Source: Natronorubrum aibiense (lineage in GTDB: Archaea > Halobacteriota > Halobacteria > Halobacteriales > Natrialbaceae). Taken from it: DNA of 64,000 bases. Shown here in pieces: positions 27,393 through 34,726 of this stretch; position 1 is the first letter of the stretch; each line of letters starts with the position of its first letter. Location of the stretch: the NCBI RefSeq assembly GCF_009392895.1, contig NZ_CP045488.1, positions 2,108,001 through 2,172,000 of the forward strand, given 5' to 3'. Under the pieces are notes generated by a model that worked only from the letters and a program-made list of their open reading frames with translations, made no database searches and was not told where the DNA came from. A program made the position numbers and the translations under genes.

Positions 27393-27618
27393 CGGTTGTC
27401 CCCTTTGTCCTCGTCATCGATTGAAGCCACGACTTACCAATAGTCCCTCCGGATGATAAATCTCGCGACCGGTCGTGGGAGCGCCACTGCTAGCGGGATC
27501 GGTTGTCTCGGGCCGTTGCCGGAACGGTTCTCCCCGAGACGCCAATCAGTGTTCAACGGCGCGTGTCACCGTTGTTGGTACGATAAAACGAGATCGGGTG
27601 TCGAAGGCAGCAGGCGAG

Positions 27619-29601
27619 TTACTTACCTTCGAACTCGGGGTCGTCGTCGCCGAAGAACGCGTTGATACCCTCGTGGACGTCCTCTGAGTTGACGACGTGA
27701 CCGAAGCCCATCGACTCGACCTCGAGGCCGGCTTCGTGGTTGTCCCAGCCTTTGTGCATCGCACGCTTCGTAAAGCGCATCGCGAGTGGCGGGCCACCGG
27801 CGAGTTTCGCAGCGTAGTTCTGTGCAGCCGACTCGAACTCGTCGGGTTCGACGACCTCGTTGACGAAGCCGAACTCGGCCATCTCCTCGGCCGGGGACCG
27901 GTCTGCGGTGAAGATGATTTCCTTTGCACGGCCCATGCCGACGATGCGCTGGAGGCGCTGGGTGCCGCCCCACCCCGGGAGCAGACCGAGGTTGAACTCG
28001 GGCTGGCCGAACTCAGAGCGCGAGGTCGCGATCCGGACGTCGGCACAGGTTGCAAGTTCCATCCCGCCGCCGAGACAGTAGCCGTCGATGGCAGCGACGA
28101 CCGGCATTTCGATCTCCTCGAGGCGACCGAACGTCTCCTGACCGTACTTGGAAAGTTCGACCGCGTCGAACGGATCCGCTCCGCCGCCGGCGATACTCAT
28201 GAAGTCCGCGCCTGCGGAGAACGCCTTCGAGCCGGCACCCGTCAGCAGGAGTGCACGAACGCTATCGTCGTCCTCGAGGCGGTCGATCGCGGCGTCGAGT
28301 TCCTCGATGAGCTCCAGGCTGATGGAGTTCATCTGCTGGGGCCGGTTGAGTTCGATCTGTGCGACCTTGTCGCCGGGATAGGTCAGTTCGATCGTGTCGA
28401 ACTCCACTGCGCCGTTTTCCTCGTCCGCGCCGTCGTAGAACCCACCTTCGTCGGCGACGGTGGCGAGGTGGTCGAACGGCTCGTAGCGTGGGTGGTCGGT
28501 CTCCTCGTAGGCAGCCTCGAGTGCGTCAGCGAGTTCGGCGACGCCGTACTCGTCGGCGAACTTCGCGGGGCCTTTCGGCCAGCGACCGCCGAGTTTGACC
28601 GCGGTGTCGATCTCTTCGGGTGAGGCGACGTCATCTCCGACGAGGTAGGCGACTTCGTTCGCGAGGACGGCGAGCAGGCGTTCTTTGACCGTCTCGCTGA
28701 ACAGGTCGTCATCCATCGAGACGTCCGCGCCGTCTCCGTCCTCGTAGTCGTAGAATCCTTTGCCGGACTTCTGGCCGAACTCTTCGTTTTCGACCTTTTT
28801 GTTCATCAGCGGGCACGGCTCGTAGCGGTCGCCCGCGACCTCGTGCATGTACTCGAGGACGTGATAGCCGACGTCGATACCGACGTAGTCCGCGAGTTCG
28901 AAACTCCCCATCGGAAGCCCGATGTCGAACTTCGTCGTCGCGTCGACCGCTTCGATGGTGGCGACGTCGTCTTCGACGAGCCACGCGGCTTCGTTCATCA
29001 GCGGAACGAGAATGCGGTTGACGATGAAACCGGGGACGTCCTTGCGGACGCGGACCGGGGTCTTTCCGATGTCCTCCGCAAGGGCCTCGACGATGTCGAG
29101 CGTGGCGTCGTCGGTGTGTGCACCGGAGATAACCTCGACGAGATCCATCCGGATCGGCGGGTTGAAAAAGTGCATCCCACAGAAGGCGTCGGCTCGGTCC
29201 GTGAACTCGGAGAGATCCGTGATCGAGAGACTCGAGGTGTTCGTCGCGAAGATCGCGTCGTCGGGGGCGACCGACTCGAGTTCCTCGTAGACGTCCTGTT
29301 TGATTTCCATCTTTTCGGGGACGGCCTCGATGACGACGTCGGCGTCGCCACAGGCCTCTGCCATGTCGACGAGCGGCGTGATCCGCGCTAAGGTGGCGTC
29401 GGCTTCCTCCTGGGTAAGCTGGTCGTTCTCGGCGAGCTTGTCGAGCGACCACTCGATCTGTTCGTATCCGTTCTGGACGAACTCGTCGTTGATATCACGT
29501 AGGTTGACGTCGTAGCCAGCCATCGCGACGACCTCCGCGATACCGTGGCCCATATTTCCTGCGCCGAGAACTGCGACGGTGTTGATGTCTTCCAGCTCCA
29601 T
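27619..29601 (-). CDS. 3-hydroxyacyl-CoA dehydrogenase / enoyl-CoA hydratase fusion
   Basis: 660 aa bifunctional beta-oxidation enzyme. Domains in order: NAD-binding Rossmann (starts [20 protein letters not shown]), two 3HCDH C-terminal helical repeats (catalytic His in [16 protein letters not shown]; the Pro-rich FVGY-equivalent is [13 protein letters not shown]), then a crotonase domain (about 395-660; [41 protein letters not shown]). The order is dehydrogenase then hydratase, opposite to bacterial FadB, as known for archaea. Both catalytic Glu of the hydratase lie in the region [11 protein letters not shown] and upstream. Diverges from an acyl-CoA dehydrogenase gene across a symmetric palindrome. 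Confidence 0.95.
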   Translation of the reverse strand: MELEDINTVAVLGAGNMGHGIAEVVAMAGYDVNLRDINDEFVQNGYEQIEWSLDKLAENDQLTQEEADATLARITPLVDMAEACGDADVVIEAVPEKMEIKQDVYEELESVAPDDAIFATNTSSLSITDLSEFTDRADAFCGMHFFNPPIRMDLVEVISGAHTDDATLDIVEALAEDIGKTPVRVRKDVPGFIVNRILVPLMNEAAWLVEDDVATIEAVDATTKFDIGLPMGSFELADYVGIDVGYHVLEYMHEVAGDRYEPCPLMNKKVENEEFGQKSGKGFYDYEDGDGADVSMDDDLFSETVKERLLAVLANEVAYLVGDDVASPEEIDTAVKLGGRWPKGPAKFADEYGVAELADALEAAYEETDHPRYEPFDHLATVADEGGFYDGADEENGAVEFDTIELTYPGDKVAQIELNRPQQMNSISLELIEELDAAIDRLEDDDSVRALLLTGAGSKAFSAGADFMSIAGGGADPFDAVELSKYGQETFGRLEEIEMPVVAAIDGYCLGGGMELATCADVRIATSRSEFGQPEFNLGLLPGWGGTQRLQRIVGMGRAKEIIFTADRSPAEEMAEFGFVNEVVEPDEFESAAQNYAAKLAGGPPLAMRFTKRAMHKGWDNHEAGLEVESMGFGHVVNSEDVHEGINAFFGDDDPEFEGK

Positions 29602-29647
29602 GGTCACAGTTCCAATCGGCACGGGTTTCAACGTTTCCCTATTTCCT

Positions 29648-29669
29648 AAAGAAAACTATAGTTTTGTTT
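29648..29669. promoter_or_regulatory. palindromic operator candidate in a divergent promoter
   Basis: Perfect 14-base palindrome AAAACTATAGTTTT (29652-29665), extended by three more matching pairs on each side after one mismatch. Its centre is almost exactly equidistant (57.5 and 58.5 bases) from the two divergent start codons at 29601 and 29717. It could be a regulator site controlling both genes. Confidence 0.6.
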
Positions 29670-29716
29670 ACTGTCGGTTACAAAGCTCTTTACCGCTGGC
29701 CTCGGAACTCGTTGGC

Positions 29717-30868
29717 ATGGAATTCGGTCTCACCGAAGAACAGGAACAGATTCGCGACGAGGTCAGGCGGTTCGCCGAGAACGAAATCGTCCCGAACGCC
29801 GAAAAGTACGACGAAGAGGAGACGTTCCCCCACGAGCTCGTCGACGAGGCCGCCAAGATGGGACTGGTCGGCTCCTCGATCCCCGTCGAGTACGGCGGCG
29901 CGGGCTACTCGACGCTCGAGACGGTCCTCATCGCCGAGGAACTGTTCTCCTACGACCCCGGCATCGCGCTCTCGATCATGGCGTGTTCGTTCGGGACCGA
30001 AGCCATTCAGGAGTTCGGGACCGAAGACCAGAAAGAGCGCTTCTTAGAGCCCGTCGCCATGGGCGAGAAGATTTCGGGGGCGGCAATCTCTGAACCCGAC
30101 ACCGGCTCGGACGTCTCCTCAGTTTCCACGCGCGCAGAGAAAGATGGCGACGAGTGGGTGATCAACGGCAACAAGATGTGGATCACCAACGGGACCGTCG
30201 GCGACTTCTTCGTCATGCTGTGTAAGACCAACCCCGACGCCGAGGGACGCTACAACGGCTTCAGCCAGATCGTCGTCGAGTCCGACCGCGACGGCTTCTC
30301 GGCCGACAAGATCACCGGCAAGATGGGCATCCGTGCCTCGGACACGGCCGAACTCATCCTCGACGACGTCCGCGTTCCCGAGGAGAACCTGATCGGCACC
30401 CGCGACGCCGCCTTCATGCAGCAGATGCAGTTCTTCGACGCCACTCGGACCGGCGTCGCCGCACAGGGCGTCGGTATCGCGAAAGGGGCACTGCGCGAAG
30501 CCCTCGAGTACGCCCAGGACCGCGAACAGTTCGGCCAGCCGATCAGCGAGTTCCAGGCTGTCCAGCACAAACTCGCTGACATCGCGACGGAGACCGAGGC
30601 TGCTCGGAACCTGACGTACAAGGCCGCCTGGAAGGTCGATCAGGGCGAGAATATCACCAAACTCGCCTCGATGGCCAAGGAGTACGCCTCACGGGTTGCC
30701 GTCGACGCCGCGAACGAGGCCGTCCAGATCCACGGCGGTGCGGGCTACGTCAACGACTTCCCCGTCGAGCGACTCTATCGCGACTCGAAGATCACCCAGA
30801 TCTACGAGGGGACGACCGAGATCCAGAAGAACATCATCGCGCGCGAACTGCTCGGCAAGGGCTTCTAG
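29717..30868 (+). CDS. acyl-CoA dehydrogenase
   Basis: 383 aa, second copy in the window. Starts [20 protein letters not shown]; has [20 protein letters not shown] and [12 protein letters not shown] (FAD site), [34 protein letters not shown], and the C-terminal [19 protein letters not shown] with [18 protein letters not shown], where the Glu of YEGTTE is the usual catalytic base of short/medium-chain enzymes. It shares a divergent promoter with the hydratase/dehydrogenase fusion, so the first three steps of one beta-oxidation cycle could be co-regulated. ATG 29717 is used; an earlier in-frame codon at 29579 overlaps the neighbouring gene. Confidence 0.95.
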   Translation: MEFGLTEEQEQIRDEVRRFAENEIVPNAEKYDEEETFPHELVDEAAKMGLVGSSIPVEYGGAGYSTLETVLIAEELFSYDPGIALSIMACSFGTEAIQEFGTEDQKERFLEPVAMGEKISGAAISEPDTGSDVSSVSTRAEKDGDEWVINGNKMWITNGTVGDFFVMLCKTNPDAEGRYNGFSQIVVESDRDGFSADKITGKMGIRASDTAELILDDVRVPEENLIGTRDAAFMQQMQFFDATRTGVAAQGVGIAKGALREALEYAQDREQFGQPISEFQAVQHKLADIATETEAARNLTYKAAWKVDQGENITKLASMAKEYASRVAVDAANEAVQIHGGAGYVNDFPVERLYRDSKITQIYEGTTEIQKNIIARELLGKGF

Positions 30869-30889
30869 AGACGAACTTTTGCTCTGCGT

Positions 30890-31143
30890 GGGGTCGCTCT
30901 GCGACCCCACTCGGCAAAATCTTCAAAAGAGCGCTTCGCGCTCTTTTGGACCTCGCGGGATCTTCGATCCCGCTCAGCTTCGATGAAAAGCACTCCTCCT
31001 TCCGTTCTCTCACTCCTTACAGTCGTTCGTTTACATCAGTCGTCGGCCCGCTCGCTCGCCCTGCGGGCTCGCTAGCGGCTGTATCCACTGACACAGCCTG
31101 CCCTCCCCCGGATCGCGTGCTCGGCGAATCTCGCCGAGCACGC
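30890..31143. repeat. cluster of four perfect DNA hairpins between convergent genes
   Basis: Stems and loops: 30890-30909 (8-bp stem GGGGTCGC, loop of 4), 30925-30949 (11-bp stem CAAAAGAGCGC, loop TTC), 30956-30974 (8-bp stem GCGGGATC, loop TTC) and 31115-31143 (13-bp stem GCGTGCTCGGCGA, loop ATC). A weaker GCCCGC/GCGGGC pair with an 11-base loop lies at 31046-31068. The 316-base space has no gene. They lie between convergent genes, so termination from both sides is possible, but the density and the 3-4 base loops suggest a palindromic repeat family. Confidence 0.75.
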
Positions 31144-31184
31144 TCTCGGCCATCGGCAACGCCCTCGTTCTCGATCGGGTTCCG

Positions 31185-31655
31185 TCATCCGTCACTGTCG
31201 GAGTCGGAATCTCCGTCGTTGCTGTCGGAGTCAGTGTCCCCATCGTCAGTATCCGAATCGGAATCCCCATCGTCCCGATCAGAATCGGTGTCAGTGTCTC
31301 CACCGACCCGATCGGAATCAGTGTCGGTATCACCGTTCCCACCACTCGGCGGACTTCGATCGACGCTGTTCGCGTGCGCTCGCGGCGTGGCCGATCGCTC
31401 CGGCTCGCTGAGGTCCGACTCGTCCGGCGACGTGGGTCCCTTCTTGGGTGCGAAACTGGGCTCGAACACGTACAGGATGACGGGCGGGAGAACGTACGAC
31501 CCGATCGCGAGCGCCGCGAACCACGGGTCGACGAAGACGAGGATGCCGAAGATGGCTAGCGCGGCGGTCGCGGCGGTGTGGATCGCTGTGTGCGTGTAGC
31601 CGCGGTAGAACGACCAGAACTCATGGAGCGGGCCCGCGACCGGTGGAAACGTCAT
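31185..31655 (-). CDS. membrane protein with an Asp/Ser repeat tail
   Basis: 156 aa (start 31655; an upstream ATG at 31676 adds seven residues). Residues 1-70 hold two or three hydrophobic segments (HTAATAALAIFGILVFVDPW and LAIGSYVLPPVILYVFE); residues about 110-156 are an extremely acidic low-complexity tail made of Asp-Ser, Asp-Thr and Gly-Asp units (for example DGDSDSDTDDGDTDSDS). The tail is internally repetitive at DNA level too. Related to small haloarchaeal membrane proteins of unknown function. The tail length is probably variable by slippage. Function unknown. Confidence 0.7.
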   Translation of the reverse strand: MTFPPVAGPLHEFWSFYRGYTHTAIHTAATAALAIFGILVFVDPWFAALAIGSYVLPPVILYVFEPSFAPKKGPTSPDESDLSEPERSATPRAHANSVDRSPPSGGNGDTDTDSDRVGGDTDTDSDRDDGDSDSDTDDGDTDSDSNDGDSDSDSDG

Positions 31656-31813
31656 TGGGACGACGTACGTTTCCAAGGAGGAAATCCGTTGGTGTGCGGC
31701 GGCTTCGGCGCTCGGGTCAGGTTACCACGGCGTCAGTCGTGGACTGCCCTCGAATTCGGGTGAATCCCCGCGAACGCGTGCCGAAACCTCGGTCCGGTGG
31801 ACAGCCGAATACC

Positions 31814-33658
31814 TCAGTCGCGTCCGCGATCGCGGCCGACCCGATCGAGTCCGACGGCCTGGCCGCTACGGTTCGGATCGGCCGCGCCGGTGAGTTCGTC
31901 CTCACCGATGTCGATGACCTGGACGTTGCCGAGGGTGCTGGGTGACTCGTCCCATTCCAGGCCCCAGGCGGCAGTGGTTTCGCGAGCCTCGGGCGGGACG
32001 CCGTCGTCCCAGCCAATCCCGCCGCAGTAGTGGGTGTAGATGTTCGGCTCCGTGACCGCCTCTAGCGGGTCGAGGCCGTAGACGTACCGGTACAGGATCG
32101 TCTGCAGCGTCGTCGAGATAATCGACCAGCCGCCGGGCGACCCGGCGGTGAACTCCGGCCGCCCGTCCCGAAGGACCATCGTCGGACTCATACTGCTCAG
32201 CGGGCGCTTCCAGCCGTTCGGCTGGTTCGCACCGCCCGGCGCGAAGTCGAAGTCCGTGAGTTCGTTGTTGATCATGAACCCGCGTCCAGGGACCATCTTG
32301 CCCGACCCCATGAACTGCTCGATCGTCGACGTGTACGAGACCGCGTTGCCCCACTGATCGACGACCGAAAAGTGCGTCGTCTGGCCGTTATCGTGGATTT
32401 GCTCCGGATTACCGCCGCCAAAGCATCCCTCGGTGTCGCCCATGACCGACCGCCCAAGTTCGATCAGATTCGCTCGCTCCTGCAAGTACTCGTCCGAGAG
32501 CAGCGCGTCGGTTGGGTCGTCGATGAATTCGGGATCGCCCATGTACTCCATTCGATCGCCCCAGGCGACGATCGTTGCCTGGGCGATCAGGTGGTACATT
32601 TCGGGCGATCGGAGAGCGTGCTCGTCGATACCGAGGTGCTCGAGCATTCGGAGGACCATCGCCACAACCGTTGGTCCGGAACTCGGAAGCGGCTGGCCGA
32701 CGAGCTCGACATCGCGCCACTCTGTACGGACCGGCTCGTCGAGCGTGACGTCGTAGTTCGCGATGTCGTTCGCGTCGACGGCGCGATCAGGATCTCTGGC
32801 GTGGCGCTGGATTTCGGCCGCGAGATCCTCGGCGATGGGTCCTTCGTAGAAGGCCTCCGAACCGTCGCGTTTGATCTGTTCGAGGGTCTCCGCCAGGTCG
32901 AGGTTCGTCATCGTGTCTCCCTCGTCGTAGAGGGTCCCGCGCTCGTCGCTGAAGGTGTCGAGGGCCGCGTCGTTGAACTTCCAGGTGTTGTTCGCGATCT
33001 GTTCTGCGAGGAACCAGTCGACGGTGAAGCCGTTGCGGGCGAGGTCGATCGCCGGGGTGATCAGCCGCTGGCGCGGCTTGCTCCCGTACCGTTTGCGTGC
33101 CGTCTCGAGCCCCTTCACCGTGCCGGGCACACCCATCGACTCGCCGGTCTGGATCGCCCGGTCGAAGTCGAGCTCGGTCCCCTGATCGTCGAGGAACATG
33201 TCGGGTGTCGCCCCTTGGGACGCGCGCTCGCGGCTGTTGACGACGTCGACCGAATCCGACTCGGCGTCGTAGATGACCATGAACCCGCCGCCGCCGATGC
33301 CCGACCCGTGGGGTTGCGTGACGGTCAGGACGTACTGGAGTGCGATCGCGGCGTCGACCGCGTTCCCGCCCTCCCGAAGGACGCGCGCCGCGACGCCACC
33401 GGCGATCGGGTCGACCGTCGACACCATCCCGTCGGCGGCAGTCACTTCGCGACCGCACGTGAACTGCGGATGGTCGCAACGGAACCCGGAGACATCCGTC
33501 ACCTCTTGGTACTCCGTATCCGCAGTTACCGGATTCGACCCGATCGTGAGTGCGCCGGCCGTCGTCCCGGTGAGAGCGAGGAATCGACGACGATTGATTC
33601 TCCGCCCGTCGAACCCACCTTGCTGTTGTCCGTCAGATGTGTTGTATCTTCCCGCCAT
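31814..33658 (-). CDS. ggt: gamma-glutamyltransferase, Tat-exported
   Basis: 614 aa Ntn-hydrolase cleaving gamma-glutamyl peptides outside the cell. A Tat signal (INRRRFLALTGTTAGALTIG, near residues 22-41) lies at the N-terminus. The large-subunit signature is GSGIGGGGFMVIYD with NSRERAS (substrate carboxylate binding). Autoprocessing should occur before Thr427 in the conserved TTHFSVVDQWGN, making it the N-terminal nucleophile, and GGWSII with PLSSMSPTMVL follow in the small subunit. All key residues are intact. Haloarchaea use gamma-glutamylcysteine as their main low-molecular-weight thiol, a plausible substrate (inference). ATG 33658 precedes the signal by a normal distance. Confidence 0.95.
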   Translation of the reverse strand: MAGRYNTSDGQQQGGFDGRRINRRRFLALTGTTAGALTIGSNPVTADTEYQEVTDVSGFRCDHPQFTCGREVTAADGMVSTVDPIAGGVAARVLREGGNAVDAAIALQYVLTVTQPHGSGIGGGGFMVIYDAESDSVDVVNSRERASQGATPDMFLDDQGTELDFDRAIQTGESMGVPGTVKGLETARKRYGSKPRQRLITPAIDLARNGFTVDWFLAEQIANNTWKFNDAALDTFSDERGTLYDEGDTMTNLDLAETLEQIKRDGSEAFYEGPIAEDLAAEIQRHARDPDRAVDANDIANYDVTLDEPVRTEWRDVELVGQPLPSSGPTVVAMVLRMLEHLGIDEHALRSPEMYHLIAQATIVAWGDRMEYMGDPEFIDDPTDALLSDEYLQERANLIELGRSVMGDTEGCFGGGNPEQIHDNGQTTHFSVVDQWGNAVSYTSTIEQFMGSGKMVPGRGFMINNELTDFDFAPGGANQPNGWKRPLSSMSPTMVLRDGRPEFTAGSPGGWSIISTTLQTILYRYVYGLDPLEAVTEPNIYTHYCGGIGWDDGVPPEARETTAAWGLEWDESPSTLGNVQVIDIGEDELTGAADPNRSGQAVGLDRVGRDRGRD

Positions 33659-33875
33659 AAGCACGAAAAAAGTACTGACACGGTACAATGAACACCACGT
33701 CAGACATCACGTACTGATAACGAAGTGATGGCGAACCAACAGAGCGTGCGGATACGGGCCGAACTCGCTCGGATCGTGGAGGGAGGGCGTTCGCAGAGCG
33801 ATCTTTCGGTCGAACTGGACTGTCGTTCGGTCGGTGACCGGGAACCCTATTCCGAGTGACCACGTGTGCACTAGT

Positions 33876-34628
33876 ATGAGAGAGTTCGTCTTCGCCCTCG
33901 AGTACGAGCCGGATGCGAATCCGGTCGCCGACGTCCTCGCCGACCACCCGGCGGCGTCGATCCGGTCGCTGTCGTGTCACGTCACCGAAGACAGCCTCTG
34001 GCGGGTCGACCACGCCGAGGGGCCACCGGAGGCACTCGAGGCGCTCGAGGACGCCTATAAAAATGCGGACTTCTTCGCGGACTGTCTCGTCAAAGACGAT
34101 TGCGGCGCAGACTGCGAGGTACAGGTACTCGACCGCTCGAGTGACACGCTGGTAGTCTACACCTACTGGGATCGCACCGAGATCTGTACGTCGGTCCCCC
34201 ACGTCGCCCTCGAGTATCTCGGCGAGGGGCTGTTGTTCGAGACCTACCGCGAAGGGCGCCGGTACCGCTGGCGAATCGTGCTGGGCAGCGACGCGCCGAT
34301 ACACGAGTTCTTCGACGCGTTGGGCGAGGAAGTCGGCGAGTGTGCGGGCATGGAGATGCTGCGGCTGACGGAACTCGACCCCGAACGCAACGGGATCGAG
34401 TCCGACCACGACCAACCGCTCCCGAGCGAACAACGGGATGCGTTGCAGGCGGCCGTCGAGTACGGCTACTACGAGACTCCCCGGCGGATCGATCTCTCTG
34501 AACTCGCCGAGCGACTGGACGTGCCCCGATCGACGCTCTCCTACCGGCTTCGGCGGGCCGAAGCCAGCCTCGCCACGGCGTTCGTCGCCGACGATCAATC
34601 GCTCGAGGCACTACCGGCTGAGCTGTGA
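33876..34628 (+). CDS. Bat-type HTH regulator with Cys-rich N-terminal domain
   Basis: 250 aa. The C-terminal 60 residues are the HTH_10 (Bat) domain: LPSEQRDALQAAVEYGYYE, then LSELAERLDVPRSTLSYRLR. The N-terminal domain (1-170) is not the usual GAF/PAS type; it carries a cluster DCLVKDDCGADCEV (three Cys within 12 residues, around residues 69-81) plus TEICTSV and ECAGMEML, which could bind a soft metal. The next gene on the same strand, 98 bases away, is a heavy-metal P-type ATPase, so I infer that this is its metal-responsive regulator. It diverges from ggt. Confidence 0.85.
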   Translation: MREFVFALEYEPDANPVADVLADHPAASIRSLSCHVTEDSLWRVDHAEGPPEALEALEDAYKNADFFADCLVKDDCGADCEVQVLDRSSDTLVVYTYWDRTEICTSVPHVALEYLGEGLLFETYREGRRYRWRIVLGSDAPIHEFFDALGEEVGECAGMEMLRLTELDPERNGIESDHDQPLPSEQRDALQAAVEYGYYETPRRIDLSELAERLDVPRSTLSYRLRRAEASLATAFVADDQSLEALPAEL

Positions 34629-34706
34629 GCGAGTCGGGTTCAGCTGCTACTGACCGAGATGAACCCGGCCCCGAGTTGGCGCACGCCAAATAACCCGTAT
34701 GGTCCA

Positions 34707-34724
34707 CGAGTGATTACTGACTCG
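34707..34724 (+). promoter_or_regulatory. inverted repeat before the P-type ATPase start
   Basis: CGAGT-N8-ACTCG, ending two bases before the ATG at 34727, with an AT-rich TATA-like AAATAA at about 34688. Possible operator of the adjacent Bat-type regulator. Confidence 0.35.
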
Positions 34725-34726
34725 TA

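Noticed and set aside
31190-31330. short repeats resembling a CRISPR or tandem array
   Set aside because: The repeats are codons for Asp/Ser units in one reading frame, of irregular length and without spacers; they belong to the membrane protein tail.
33728-33859. 43-codon open frame between ggt and the Bat-type regulator
   Set aside because: Has ATG and stop but no TATA at the right distance and no family; lies in the divergent promoter. Too weak to list as a gene.
34707-34724. possible transposon end before the P-type ATPase
   Set aside because: The CGAGT inverted repeat is too short, unpaired with a second copy, and sits where an operator would be.
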